Positions 31,961 through 41,540 are shown, numbered from the stretch's first letter. The stretch: DNA of 64,000 nucleotides from JBDTSW01 sp963782605 (GCA_963782605.1 CAWAKK010000001.1:62001-126000), one strand, 5' to 3'. The notes: generated by a model not told the origin, from the letters alone. Numbers and translations are program-made.

Positions 31961-33778
31961 ATGCGGTTCAAGCTCTGGCTCGCGCTCGCGGCGGTCCTCG
32001 CCCTCGCGGCCACTGTGGCTGCGTGCGGCGATGACTCAAGCGACAGCGACAGCGCGGACGCGGCGAAAGAGGAATTCGCTGCGCCGACGGAGGCGCCTGA
32101 CGGCGCCAAGGAGGGTGGCGAGCTCCAGGTGCTCGCGGCCAGCGACGTCGACTACATCGACCCGGGAGCCATGTACTACCAGTTCTCGTTCATGGTGGGC
32201 TACGCGACTCAGCGCGGCTTGACGTCGTACGCCCCGGCGGATATCGAGCAAGCGACCCCCGACCTCGCGGAGGCGGAGCCGGAGGTCTCCGAGGACGGCC
32301 TCACGATCACGTACAAGATCCATGACAACGTCATGTACTCGCCGCCGGTCGACCGCGCGGTGGTTGCCGCCGACGTGGAGTACGCGATCGAGCGCTCGCT
32401 CCTGCCCGGCGTTCCCAACGGGTTCGTGCAGAGCTACCTGGGCGACGTGGTCGGTCTGGCCGACGCAGTCAAGGAGGCGCAGGCCAACCCGACGGGCGGC
32501 GCGCCAGACGTCGAGGGGATCACCGCCACGGACGACACGACGCTCGAGATTGAGCTCGAGGAGACGAGCTCGATCGGCGTGATCGGCGCCCTGTCGCTGC
32601 CGGTATCGGCCCCGGTGCCGCCGGAGTACGCGGAGGAGTTCGACGCCGAGAACCCGTCGACCTACGGTGAGAACCAGGTCGCAACGGGCCCTTACATGAT
32701 CGAGAACGATCCCGAGACGGGCGAGCTCACGGGCTACAGCCCCGGCAAGGAGATCCACCTGATCCGCAACCCGAACTGGAACGGCGAGGAGAGCGGGGAC
32801 TACCGGCCCGCCTACCTCGACGAGGTGACGGTCCAGGAGGGCTTCGCCGACACCGTGTCGGCCTCGAAGAAGATCCTCGCGGGTGAGTCCCAGGTGAACG
32901 GCGACTTCACCGCTCCGCCGTCGGCCATCAAGCAGGCCGCGACTGAGGATGAGGCAGGCCAGCTCACCGTCACGCCAAGCGGCGGTAACCGCTACGTCGC
33001 GCTCAACACCCAGGTGCCTCCGTTCGACAACATCGATGTCCGCAAGGCGGTCATCGCGAACTCGAACCGCACCGACCTGCGGAACACCCGCGGAGGCGAG
33101 CTCACCGGACCGGTGGCCACGCACTTCCTCCCGCCGGAGTTCCCGGGGTTCGAGGAGGCAGGCGGACTCGAGGGCACAGGCCTCGACTTCGTCGCCAACC
33201 CCGAGGGCGATCCCGAGCTGGCCGCCAAGTACATGAAGGCAGCCGGATACGACTCGGGTAAGTGCGAGGGCCCCGAATGCGAGATCACGATGGTCGGCGA
33301 CGACGCGCCCCCGGGTGCGGACACCGCCGAGGTGGTCGAGGACCAGCTCGAGGAGCTCGGCTTCGACGTCACCTACCAGAAGGTCGCGCACGACATCATG
33401 TACACGAGGTTCTGCAGTGTCCCGGAGAACGCTCCGGAGGTTTGCCCCAACGTGGGCTGGCTGAAGGACTTCAACGACGGGCAGTCGATGCTCGATCCGA
33501 CGTTCAACGGCGAGAACACCGTGCCGGAGAACAACTCCAACTGGCCGCAGCTCAACGTGCCGGAGATCAATGACGCCATCAACGAGGCGAAGTTGATCGA
33601 CAACCTCGAGGAGCGCAACCAGGCATGGGGCGACGTCGACACCCAGATCATGGAGCAGGCGCCTGCGATCCCCTACATCTGGGATGACCAGGCCAACATC
33701 CAGTCGGCGAACGTCGCCGGCGTCGTCAACAAGGCGAACGCGAACTGGGATCTCTCGTTCACGTCGCTGGAGGAGTAA
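31961..33778 (+). CDS. Peptide-type ABC transporter substrate-binding lipoprotein (family 5)
   Basis: A 605-residue extracellular solute-binding protein. The N-terminus MRFKLWLALAAVLALAATV precedes the lipobox AACG, so it is anchored by a diacylated cysteine. The family 5 region follows, with ITYKIHDNVMYSPP, VVAADVEYAIERSL and VATGPYMIENDPE. It would capture oligopeptides or similar solutes for the surrounding permeases. AAAGGAAGG precedes the ATG. A strong hairpin separates it from the next permease, a common means of keeping binding-protein mRNA in excess. Ligand specificity cannot be read from sequence. Confidence 0.9.
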   Translation: MRFKLWLALAAVLALAATVAACGDDSSDSDSADAAKEEFAAPTEAPDGAKEGGELQVLAASDVDYIDPGAMYYQFSFMVGYATQRGLTSYAPADIEQATPDLAEAEPEVSEDGLTITYKIHDNVMYSPPVDRAVVAADVEYAIERSLLPGVPNGFVQSYLGDVVGLADAVKEAQANPTGGAPDVEGITATDDTTLEIELEETSSIGVIGALSLPVSAPVPPEYAEEFDAENPSTYGENQVATGPYMIENDPETGELTGYSPGKEIHLIRNPNWNGEESGDYRPAYLDEVTVQEGFADTVSASKKILAGESQVNGDFTAPPSAIKQAATEDEAGQLTVTPSGGNRYVALNTQVPPFDNIDVRKAVIANSNRTDLRNTRGGELTGPVATHFLPPEFPGFEEAGGLEGTGLDFVANPEGDPELAAKYMKAAGYDSGKCEGPECEITMVGDDAPPGADTAEVVEDQLEELGFDVTYQKVAHDIMYTRFCSVPENAPEVCPNVGWLKDFNDGQSMLDPTFNGENTVPENNSNWPQLNVPEINDAINEAKLIDNLEERNQAWGDVDTQIMEQAPAIPYIWDDQANIQSANVAGVVNKANANWDLSFTSLEE

Positions 33779-33810
33779 CCAGGGAGTCGGAAGGCTCCCT
33801 GAGGGAGTAA

Positions 33811-33853
33811 GCGAGAGTGGGCCCGCCGCCCAGGCGGCGGGCCCACAGCTCGC
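33811..33853 (+). promoter_or_regulatory. Long intercistronic hairpin between binding-protein and permease genes
   Basis: GTGGGCCCGCCG at 33817-33828 pairs perfectly with CGGCGGGCCCAC at 33835-33846, and GCGAG/CTCGC extend the stem. A smaller hairpin, AGGGAG/CTCCCT, lies at 33781-33800. There is no T-run. It probably stabilises the upstream message or attenuates readthrough. Confidence 0.6.
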
Positions 33854-33865
33854 GTTAGGAAACCG

Positions 33866-34828
33866 ATGCTTCGTTACATCACCCGCCGCGTCCTTTGGTC
33901 GATCGCGATGCTCTTCATCGTCACCGCGGTCGTCTTCGTGATCTTCTACGTATTCCCGACGGCCGATCCGGCGCAGCTGCGCGCCGGGCGGCAGGCGAAC
34001 GAGGACCAGATCGCCGCGATCAGGGAGTCGCTTGGGCTCGACAAGTCGGTCATCGAGCAGTTCTGGATCTACGTCAAGGCCGTCGTCACGGACTTCGACC
34101 TCGGGCACTCGTATCAGTCGAACGCCGAGGTCCGCGACCTCATCTTCGACCGCCTCCCCGCCACAGCGCTCCTGGTCTTCGGAGCAGTGGTGATATGGAT
34201 GGCCATCGCCATTCCCGTCGGGATCATCTCGGCCGTCCGCCGCCGCTCGCTGCTCGACCGCTCGACGATGATTACGACGCTCGCGTTCATCTCGGCCCCC
34301 GTTTTCTGGCTGGGATTGGTAGCCCTTTACCTGTTCGCCTCGGACGTCGGGATCATCCCCATCTTCCCCGGAATCGGGTCCTACTCGACCGCCGAGAGCT
34401 TCGCCGGGAAGGTCGGCTCGATGATCCTGCCCTGGTGCGTGCTCGCCGCCGCCACGGCGGCGATCTACGCGCGTTACCTGCGCTCGCAGATGATCGACGT
34501 CATGAACGAGGACTACATCCGAACCGCGCGTGCCAAGGGGCTCTCGGAGCGGCGGGTGATCCTGCGACACGCACTGCGGAGCGCGATCACGCCGCTTGTC
34601 ACCTTGCTGGGCCTGGATGTCGCCGTCCTTCTGGCCGGCAACGCCATCCTCACCGAGTCGGTCTTCAACATCCCGGGCGTCGGGGCGGAGATCTTCACCG
34701 CGATCAAGCGCTCGGATCTACCCTTGATCCAGGGCATCACCCTGTTCGGCGCCTTCTTCATCGTGGTCTTCAACCTGATCGTCGACATCGCCTATGCCTA
34801 TCTCGACCCGAGGGTGCGTTACCAATGA
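33866..34828 (+). CDS. dppB: Peptide-type ABC transporter permease (DppB/OppB)
   Basis: A 320-residue permease opening MLRYITRRVLWSIAMLFIVT, the conserved DppB N-terminus, with six helices. The EAA loop reads YIRTARAKGLSERRVILRHA, and the protein ends RSDLPLIQGITLFGAFFIVV before a final helix and the motif YLDPRVRYQ. It pairs with the DppC protein at 30798. The start is 20 bases after the hairpin, and its stop overlaps the ATPase start by 4 bases. Confidence 0.92.
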   Translation: MLRYITRRVLWSIAMLFIVTAVVFVIFYVFPTADPAQLRAGRQANEDQIAAIRESLGLDKSVIEQFWIYVKAVVTDFDLGHSYQSNAEVRDLIFDRLPATALLVFGAVVIWMAIAIPVGIISAVRRRSLLDRSTMITTLAFISAPVFWLGLVALYLFASDVGIIPIFPGIGSYSTAESFAGKVGSMILPWCVLAAATAAIYARYLRSQMIDVMNEDYIRTARAKGLSERRVILRHALRSAITPLVTLLGLDVAVLLAGNAILTESVFNIPGVGAEIFTAIKRSDLPLIQGITLFGAFFIVVFNLIVDIAYAYLDPRVRYQ

Positions 34829-35901
34829 GCGAGCAGACGGCCACAGCGACCCCGGGCAAGTCGGGCAGCCGCGGCGCGCTGCTGTCGGTGCGCGACTTGC
34901 GCGTTCGATTTCACACCGAGGAGGGCACCGTGCAGGCGGTCGACGGCGTCTCCTTCGACGTCGAGGCGGGCAGGACTCTCGGCATCGTGGGAGAGTCGGG
35001 CTGCGGCAAGAGCGTCGCCAACATGAGCATCCTCGGGCTGACCCGTGCCGAGAACGCTGAGATCACCGGCGAGGCGATGTTCGAGGACACCGACCTCGTG
35101 GGGATGGACAACGAGGGGCTCATGGACGTCCGCGGCAACGAGATCGCGATGATCTTCCAGGATCCGCTCTCTTCGCTTCACCCCTTCTTCAAGGTGGGTA
35201 ACCAGCTCGTCGAGGCGATCCAGGCTCATGGTGACGTCTCGGAGGGGGACGCCAGGACGCGCTCGCTCGAGTTGCTGGAGATGGTTGGCATTCCCGCTCC
35301 CGAGCAACGCTTCGGCGAGTATCCACACGAGTTCTCGGGCGGCATGCGCCAGCGGGCGATGATCGCGATGGCGCTCACGAACGAGCCGAAGCTCCTGATC
35401 GCGGACGAGCCCACGACGGCGCTCGACGTCACGATCCAAGCGCAGATCCTGCGCCTGTTGGCCGAGCTTCAGCGCGATCTGGGGATGGCGGTGATCCTCA
35501 TCACCCACGATCTGGGGGTCGTCGCCGAGATCGCCGACGACGTGATGGTCATGTACGCCGGGCGGGTCGTCGAGTCGGGAACGCTCGATCAGATCTTCTA
35601 CGACCCCCAGCATCCGTACACGTGGGGACTCCTGGGCTCGGTCACCCGCATGGACCGGGTTCGCACGGCCCGCCTGGCGCAGATCAAGGGGCAGCCGCCG
35701 TCACTGGTAACGCCGCCCGCGGGCTGTCACTTCCGCCCGCGGTGCCCGCATGAGTTCGCGAAGTGCAAGCAGGTGCCCCCACTCGACGAGCGCGCCGGTG
35801 ACGCTGGACACACCGACCGCTGCTGGCTCGAGCCGGCCCAGAAGCGTGAGCTTCGCGTCGTCGCCCCCGGCGAGATCGGCCTGCGGGACAAGGAGGTCTG
35901 A
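34825..35901 (+). CDS. dppD: Peptide-type ABC transporter ATP-binding protein (DppD)
   Basis: A 358-residue ATPase: Walker A GESGCGKSVAN, Q-loop IFQDPLSSLHP, signature FSGGMRQRAMIAMAL, Walker B LLIADEPTTALDV, H-loop ILITHDLG. The C-terminal oligopeptide-transporter extension has the cysteine set CHFRPRCPHEFAKC that binds an iron-sulfur cluster in some homologues. The serine/threonine after the Walker lysine is S followed by V instead of the usual ST, a small deviation. ATG overlaps the dppB stop. Confidence 0.93.
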   Translation: MSEQTATATPGKSGSRGALLSVRDLRVRFHTEEGTVQAVDGVSFDVEAGRTLGIVGESGCGKSVANMSILGLTRAENAEITGEAMFEDTDLVGMDNEGLMDVRGNEIAMIFQDPLSSLHPFFKVGNQLVEAIQAHGDVSEGDARTRSLELLEMVGIPAPEQRFGEYPHEFSGGMRQRAMIAMALTNEPKLLIADEPTTALDVTIQAQILRLLAELQRDLGMAVILITHDLGVVAEIADDVMVMYAGRVVESGTLDQIFYDPQHPYTWGLLGSVTRMDRVRTARLAQIKGQPPSLVTPPAGCHFRPRCPHEFAKCKQVPPLDERAGDAGHTDRCWLEPAQKRELRVVAPGEIGLRDKEV

Positions 35902-37010
35902 TGGAGGCGTCCGAGGCCACGCAAGAGGCGATCATCGACAGCTCGCCGGCCTCAGGCGAAGCGCTGCTCGAAGTCCGGGACCTCGTCAAGCACTTCCCGA
36001 TCAAGGCCGGGGTGCTGTTCGACAAGCAGGTCGGCGCGGTGCAGGCGGTCGACGGCGTCTCGTTCTCGGTCGCCGCAGGCGAGACCCTGGGCCTCGTGGG
36101 CGAATCCGGCTGCGGCAAATCCACCCTCTGCCGCACGCTGCTACGGCTGATCGAGCCCACCTCCGGCTCGGTGCGCTTCGAGGGCAAGGAGGTCGCTCAC
36201 GCGGGCACGAAGCGACTGCGCGAGCTGCGCCGCGACATGCAGATGATCTTCCAGGACCCCTACGCCTCGCTCAACCCGCGCAAGCGGATCTCGCAGATCG
36301 TCGGTGAGCCCCTGAAGCTGCACGGCGTCTCCTCCGGCGATGAGCTCCGCAGCACGGTGGAGGAGCTGCTCGAGAGGGTGGGCCTTGCGCCGGAGCACAT
36401 CAACCGCTTCCCGCACGAGTTCTCAGGAGGCCAGCGCCAGCGCATCGGAATCGCCCGAGCCCTCGCGCTCCGACCGAAGCTGATCATCGCCGACGAACCG
36501 GTTTCCGCCCTCGACGTCTCGATTCAGGCGCAGATCCTGAATCTGCTCAAGGACCTTCAGGGTGAGATGAACCTGGCGTACCTCTTCGTGGCACACGACC
36601 TTGGCGTCGTCCGCCATGTCTCCGACCGCATCGCGGTCATGTATCTGGGAAAGATTGTCGAGATCGGCCCGTCCGAGGAGGTCTACCGCAACCCCATCCA
36701 CCCCTACACGCTCTCGCTGCTCTCCGCGGTGCCGATCCCCGATCCCCGCGAGAACCGCTCCCGCGATCCGATGGTGCTCGAGGGCGACGTGCCGAGCCCG
36801 GCCAACCCACCGGATGCCTGCCGGTTCCACACGCGCTGTCCCTTTGCGACCGACATCTGCTCGGAGGTGGAGCCAGAGCTGATCGACCACGGCCGTGACC
36901 ACTGGGCGGCATGCCACCACCCGCTCGACCGCGAGCATCCCGACGCGGTGCGGAAGGCGGTGGCGGGCGTTGGGGGCAGCTCGGGCGGGTCCGCCGGCCC
37001 AAACGAATAG
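35901..37010 (+). CDS. dppF: Peptide-type ABC transporter ATP-binding protein (DppF)
   Basis: A 369-residue ATPase with Walker A GESGCGKSTLC, Q-loop IFQDPYASLNPR, signature FSGGQRQRIGIARAL, Walker B LIIADEPVSALDV and H-loop FVAHDLG. The C-terminal extension has CRFHTRCPFATDIC. It completes operon 1 (dppC, binding protein, dppB, dppD, dppF). The start overlaps the dppD stop by one base. It converges with the RR-thioredoxin-reductase gene 15 bases downstream. Confidence 0.93.
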   Translation: MEASEATQEAIIDSSPASGEALLEVRDLVKHFPIKAGVLFDKQVGAVQAVDGVSFSVAAGETLGLVGESGCGKSTLCRTLLRLIEPTSGSVRFEGKEVAHAGTKRLRELRRDMQMIFQDPYASLNPRKRISQIVGEPLKLHGVSSGDELRSTVEELLERVGLAPEHINRFPHEFSGGQRQRIGIARALALRPKLIIADEPVSALDVSIQAQILNLLKDLQGEMNLAYLFVAHDLGVVRHVSDRIAVMYLGKIVEIGPSEEVYRNPIHPYTLSLLSAVPIPDPRENRSRDPMVLEGDVPSPANPPDACRFHTRCPFATDICSEVEPELIDHGRDHWAACHHPLDREHPDAVRKAVAGVGGSSGGSAGPNE

Positions 37011-37024
37011 GGCTCCGACGGGGC

Positions 37025-38794
37025 TCACTCCCTCACTGAAAATCGACCCTTCGCCGGCTCGGCGGCCTCGTTCTCCATCATGCGGTGGAGCTGCTCGACG
37101 ACCACCGATCCCTCGCCGACGCCCGAGGCGACCCGCTTGGTGGAGCCGGCACGGACGTCCCCGACGGCGAAGACGCGCGGCATGCCGGTCTCGAGGATGA
37201 GTGGGGGGCGCTCCAGCGGCCAGGTGTCGGGCAGCGCCCCATCGCTGAGCAGGTCGGATCCGGTGAGCACGAAGCCCCAGCGGTCGCGCAGGATCTCGGC
37301 CGGCATCCAGTCCGTGTGCGGATCGGCCCCGATCAACACGAAGAGGCCGCCGGTCGCGAAGGCCTCCCGCTCGCCCGAGCGGACGTCGCCGAGCACGACC
37401 GCGTCGAGCCACCCGTCCTCGTCGGGGATGGCGTCGACGACCTCGGCTCCGTAGCGCACGTCGACGTTCGGAGTCGCCTCGAGCGCAAGGCGCAGGTAAC
37501 GGGACATGCTCTCGGCGAGGCTGTCGCCGCGGACGACGAGGGTCACCTGGCTCGCGTAGCGAGAGAGGTGCATCGCAGCCTGGCCCGCCGAGTTGCCGCC
37601 GCCCACCACGATGAGCGGCTCCCCTGCGAGGGCCTGCCCCTGCGTGCTCGCCGAGTAGAAGACACCTGAGTCAGTCATCTCGTCGAGTACCGGTAGCTCG
37701 AGCTTTCGGTACGTGGCGCCGGTCGCCAGCACGACCGCTCCGGCGCTCACGTCCTCGCCGGCGACCTCCAGCAGCAGGCGCTCTCCCTCGGCGCGAAGCG
37801 ACCCGGCCTCCCGCATGAGCATGAAGTGCGCGCCGAATACCCACGCCTGCTGGTAGGCGCGCTGCGCGAGCTCGCCGCCGCTTATCCCCCGTGAGAAGCC
37901 CAGATAGTTGCGGATCAGCGAGCTCGAGCCCGCCTGCCCGCCAATCGCCTCGCGCTCGATGACCAGGGTGCTCATCCCCTCCGAGGCCGCATAGACCGCT
38001 GTGGTCAGGCCCGCCGGCCCCGCGCCGACCACGACCACGTCGAAATCCCGCTCATCACCCAGCTCGGTGTTGACACCGAACGCCTTCGCGATCTCCACGT
38101 TGGTCGGGTTGACGAGAGTCGGGCCGTCCCTGACGATGGCGATCGGGCCCTCTTCGGGCCTGCACTCGAGCTTCTCGAGCAGAGCCCGGCCGCGCTCGCA
38201 ATCGTCGGTTACGAACGCGTGGGGTACGCCGTTTCGGGCGAGCAGACTGCGGAGCTCGTGCGTGCGGGGAGACCACTCGCCGCCCACGAGCGTGATCTCG
38301 CTCTCGGTGGGCGAACGTCCCTGGGCCCACTCGTGCAGGAACTCGGAGACGATCCGATGGAACTGCTCCTCGCCGGGCCGAGCCGGCTTCAGCACGTAGT
38401 AGTCGAAATGCGACGAGGCGATTCCCTTCAGCATCCCCTCCGCTCTCTCCGGCCGCGCCCAGTCTCCCCAGTGCACCAACAGGCCTCGCTTGGAGTGTGG
38501 ATGGAGCCGGCCAACTCGGGCCAAGAGCTCGGCTCCCGGCAGCGAGGACATCTCCTGGTCGGCGAGCACAAGAGCGACCTCACGCGAATTGGCGCGAGCT
38601 TCCTCGAGGATCTCGACTGCGCGCTCGGGCGAGCGCTGGCAGGTCACCTCGTAGTCGACGGCGTAGCGTTGAGTCAGCTCGCGCATCAGGTTGCGCAGCG
38701 CCTCGACGTCATCGTCCACCGCCAGAATCAAAGGCGGAGGGCGCTCCTCGCCGGCCACGAGCGGACGGCCACTTTGATCAGGGCGTTCTGCCAT
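37025..38794 (-). CDS. Response-regulator / thioredoxin-fold / thioredoxin reductase-like fusion
   Basis: Three modules are visible in 589 residues. Residues about 20-140 are a receiver domain (PLILAVDDDVEALRNLMREL with the acidic pair, and the probable phospho-acceptor aspartate in VLADQEM). Residues about 150-240 are a thioredoxin-like fold without CxxC (GGEWSPRTHELRSLLARNGV). The rest is a low-molecular-weight thioredoxin reductase-type flavoprotein: FAD motif VVVVGAGPAGLTTAVYAASE, GGQAGSSSLIRNYLGFSRG, NAD(P) motif LIVVGGGNSAGQAAMHLS and AVGDVRAGSTKRVASGVGEG. The redox CxxC of real thioredoxin reductases is missing, so it cannot reduce thioredoxin in the usual way. No histidine kinase is adjacent. 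Confidence 0.85.
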   Translation of the reverse strand: MAERPDQSGRPLVAGEERPPPLILAVDDDVEALRNLMRELTQRYAVDYEVTCQRSPERAVEILEEARANSREVALVLADQEMSSLPGAELLARVGRLHPHSKRGLLVHWGDWARPERAEGMLKGIASSHFDYYVLKPARPGEEQFHRIVSEFLHEWAQGRSPTESEITLVGGEWSPRTHELRSLLARNGVPHAFVTDDCERGRALLEKLECRPEEGPIAIVRDGPTLVNPTNVEIAKAFGVNTELGDERDFDVVVVGAGPAGLTTAVYAASEGMSTLVIEREAIGGQAGSSSLIRNYLGFSRGISGGELAQRAYQQAWVFGAHFMLMREAGSLRAEGERLLLEVAGEDVSAGAVVLATGATYRKLELPVLDEMTDSGVFYSASTQGQALAGEPLIVVGGGNSAGQAAMHLSRYASQVTLVVRGDSLAESMSRYLRLALEATPNVDVRYGAEVVDAIPDEDGWLDAVVLGDVRSGEREAFATGGLFVLIGADPHTDWMPAEILRDRWGFVLTGSDLLSDGALPDTWPLERPPLILETGMPRVFAVGDVRAGSTKRVASGVGEGSVVVEQLHRMMENEAAEPAKGRFSVRE

Positions 38795-38892
38795 CGCTAG
38801 CTGCTCGTTCAGGGTATTGCCTGGATGGTCAAATCCACGGCCGCGCGTGCGCGGGGGCGCGCGGACCGAGCCGGGCGTGGTCGGCGAGCGAA

Positions 38893-38914
38893 GCCCGTAC
38901 CAGGAGGTACGGGC
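38893..38914. promoter_or_regulatory. Perfect 9-bp hairpin in a divergent intergenic region
   Basis: GCCCGTACC at 38893-38901 and GGTACGGGC at 38906-38914 pair fully around AGGA. It lies in the 207-base region between two divergent genes, the flavoprotein fusion and a methyltransferase, so an operator or 5' leader structure is more likely than a terminator. Nothing else distinct is seen in this gap. Confidence 0.4.
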
Positions 38915-39001
38915 GAGTCTCGACGGGCGCGATCCGGCGACGGTACCGTGCGTCATCCGCGTGCGTGGGGTCGGGATGTGACCATCTAGTCTCCGGCGTC
39001 G

Positions 39002-39778
39002 ATGGCACCCGAGAAGCTGACGCCCCACGCCGCCAAGAATCGGGCCTACTGGGATTCCGACAGCGACGCGTACCAAAAGCGCCACGGCGCGCAGCTCGAA
39101 GGCGGCCTGGCGTGGGGCGTGTGGCACATCCCCGAGGCGGACCTGCAGGTGCTGGGCGACGTGCGAGGCCTGGATGTCCTCGAGTTCGGCTGCGGCGCAG
39201 CGCAGTGGTCGATCGCACTCACCGAGCGAGGCGCACAGGTGACCGGCGTCGACATCTCTGCGCAGCAGCTGGAGCACGCGCGGCGAGCCGCCTCGGAGCG
39301 CGGGGTTGAGATCACGCTGATCGAGGCGAGCGCGGAAGCCGTGCCGCTTCCGGACGAGAGCTTCGACGTGGTCTTCTGCGACCACGGCGCCTTCAACTTC
39401 ACCGACCCCAACCGCTCGGTCCCCGAGGCCGCGCGCCTCCTGCGACCGGGCGGCCTGCTCGCCTTCTCGGTGCCCTCCCCCCTGATCGACCTTTTCTATG
39501 ACATCGAAAAGGACGAGGTCACGGAAAGCCTGCACAACACCTACTGGGATCTCGGCCGATTCGAGGACTCGGAGACCGTGGACTTCCAGCTTCCCTATGG
39601 CGAGTGGATCCGGCTCTTCCGCCACAACGGCCTCGTCCTCGAGGACCTGATCGAGCTGCGCGCTCCCGAGGGGGGCACGACCACGTACGAGCTGACCACG
39701 TACGAGTGGGCGCGCCGCTGGCCCGCCGAGAACATCTGGAAGGCACGGAAGGTTCCGGTAGGACCACCCAACTCTTAA
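39002..39778 (+). CDS. Class I SAM-dependent methyltransferase
   Basis: A 258-residue enzyme. SAM motif I is LDVLEFGCGAAQWSIALTER, with the acidic residue in VTGVDISAQQLEHARR. Motif II is SFDVVFCDHGAFNF, and motif III is LLRPGGLLAFSVPSPL. The N-terminal AAKNRAYWDSDSDAYQKRHG resembles UbiE-like and small-molecule methyltransferases. Acceptor unknown. It stands alone between the two ABC operons, 111 bases before the second binding-protein gene. Confidence 0.85.
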   Translation: MAPEKLTPHAAKNRAYWDSDSDAYQKRHGAQLEGGLAWGVWHIPEADLQVLGDVRGLDVLEFGCGAAQWSIALTERGAQVTGVDISAQQLEHARRAASERGVEITLIEASAEAVPLPDESFDVVFCDHGAFNFTDPNRSVPEAARLLRPGGLLAFSVPSPLIDLFYDIEKDEVTESLHNTYWDLGRFEDSETVDFQLPYGEWIRLFRHNGLVLEDLIELRAPEGGTTTYELTTYEWARRWPAENIWKARKVPVGPPNS

Positions 39779-39889
39779 AAGTGCGGTGATAGGGTCCCCG
39801 CCGCGACCGGGATGGTCGCCACAGAGAGAGGACGCTGAGGCGCTCCGCACTGCACGTACGAGCGTCTTGCGCATGAGGAGGTAGCTGAA

Positions 39890-41467
39890 TTGAGGAGAAC
39901 CCGGAAACTGGTGGCGGCCGGAGCCGCTGCGGCACTGGCACTTGGGCTCGCGGCCTGCGGCGAGGACGAGGGAGGGAGCAGCTCCAGCGGCGAGGAGGGA
40001 ACCCTGATCCACGGGACGACCGACCAGCCGGTCTCCTATGACCCCGCCGGGTCGTACGACCTCCCGTCGTACAACGTGATCTTCAACGTGTACCAGAACC
40101 TCATGCAGGTCCCGCCTGGCGGCAGCCAGCCCGAGCCCGAGGCGGCCGAGTCTTGCGAATTCACCGACGACAAGGCGACGGTGTACGAGTGCACGCTGCA
40201 GAGCGGCCTCAAGTTCTCCGACGGCTCCGACCTCACGTCGGAGGACGTGAAGGCGTCGTTTGACCGCAACCTGAAGATCGCCGATCCGCAGGGAGCGTCC
40301 TCGCTCTATCTGAACCTGAAGGACATCGAGACACCCGATGACCAGACCGTGATCTTCAACCTGAAGGCCTCGGATGCCACCTGGCCGTTCCTGTTGACGA
40401 CGGGCGGCGCGGCGATCGCCCCCGCCGAGTACCCGGCCGACAAGGTGCAGGACAGCGCCGAGGTGGTCGGCTCAGGCCGGTACGTGGTGGAGGAGTACGA
40501 ACCCGGCCAGCAGACCGTGCTCACGGCGAACCCCGAGTACACCGGCGATGACCCCGCGCAGGTAGAGACGGTCATCATTCAGTACTACGACAAGTCGTCG
40601 ACGCTGAAGCAGGCGGTCGAGCAGGGCGAGGTTCAGCTCGCCTACCGCTCGCTCAGCCCGACCGACATCGACGACCTCGAGGGCGCCGAGGGCATCACGG
40701 TCGAGGAAGGGGCCGGCGGCGAGATCCGCTACCTCAACTTCAACATCGACCTCCAGGAGGGGACAGACGAGGAGAAGCTCGCGGTGCGCCAGGCCGTCGC
40801 CCAGGTGATCGATCGCCAGTCGATCGCGAGCAACGTCTACAACGACACCGCGGTGCCGCTGTATTCGATGGTTCCGTCGGGCCTCGACTTCCACACCGAG
40901 GCGTTCGCCGATGAGTACGGCGAGGAGCCCGACGTGGATGCCGCCACCCAGACCCTCGAGGACGCCGGCGTCGATACGCCCGTGCCACTTGAGGTCTGGT
41001 GGACCCCAACGCACTACGGCCCCTCGTCCGGCGATGAGTACGCGGAGATCAAGCGCCAGCTCGACGAGAGCGGGCTCTTCGACGTGACGCTCGAGTCCAC
41101 GGAGTGGAACCAGTACTCCGAGGCGGCGTTCACCGACAAGTACCCCGTCTACCAGCTGGGCTGGTTCCCGGACTATCCGGACGCGGACAACTACACGAGC
41201 TCCTTCTACTCGAAGGACAGCTTCCTCAACATCCACTACGAGAACCCGGAGATGGAGAAGCTGCTCGCGACCGAGAAGGCGGAGACCGATGAGGCGGCAC
41301 GGGAGGAGGCGTTCGCGCAGATCCAGCAGATCGGCGCCGAGGACGCCCCGACCATCCCGTACATCGAGCTCAACCAGGTGGCGGTCACGCAGGAAGGCGT
41401 CGAGGGCGCCGCAGAGACCCTCGATCCCTCCTACATCTTCCGCTACTGGCTGATCTCGACGAGCTAG
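39890..41467 (+). CDS. Peptide-type ABC transporter substrate-binding lipoprotein (family 5), operon 2
   Basis: A 525-residue solute-binding protein with signal MRRTRKLVAAGAAAALALGL and lipobox LAACG. The family 5 blocks are YECTLQSGLKFSDGSDLTSE, VKASFDRNL, VVGSGRYVVEEYEPGQQ and VRQAVAQVIDRQSIA. A TTG at 39890 is the start, with GAGGAGG 8 bases upstream. It is only distantly similar to the operon 1 protein, so a different ligand is likely. It begins the second complete transporter operon. Confidence 0.9.
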   Translation: MRRTRKLVAAGAAAALALGLAACGEDEGGSSSSGEEGTLIHGTTDQPVSYDPAGSYDLPSYNVIFNVYQNLMQVPPGGSQPEPEAAESCEFTDDKATVYECTLQSGLKFSDGSDLTSEDVKASFDRNLKIADPQGASSLYLNLKDIETPDDQTVIFNLKASDATWPFLLTTGGAAIAPAEYPADKVQDSAEVVGSGRYVVEEYEPGQQTVLTANPEYTGDDPAQVETVIIQYYDKSSTLKQAVEQGEVQLAYRSLSPTDIDDLEGAEGITVEEGAGGEIRYLNFNIDLQEGTDEEKLAVRQAVAQVIDRQSIASNVYNDTAVPLYSMVPSGLDFHTEAFADEYGEEPDVDAATQTLEDAGVDTPVPLEVWWTPTHYGPSSGDEYAEIKRQLDESGLFDVTLESTEWNQYSEAAFTDKYPVYQLGWFPDYPDADNYTSSFYSKDSFLNIHYENPEMEKLLATEKAETDEAAREEAFAQIQQIGAEDAPTIPYIELNQVAVTQEGVEGAAETLDPSYIFRYWLISTS

Positions 41468-41540
41468 ACGGAATGACGCAGCATCGGCCGTGGGGGCCAT
41501 CGCCCTCGCGGCCGATGCGACGTCGCCTGGGTGAGGAAGC

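Noticed and set aside
32036..34570. An 844-codon minus-strand frame opposite the binding protein and DppB
   Set aside because: It lacks any domain motif and is Arg/His/Asp-rich, as expected for the antisense of strongly coding GC-rich DNA.
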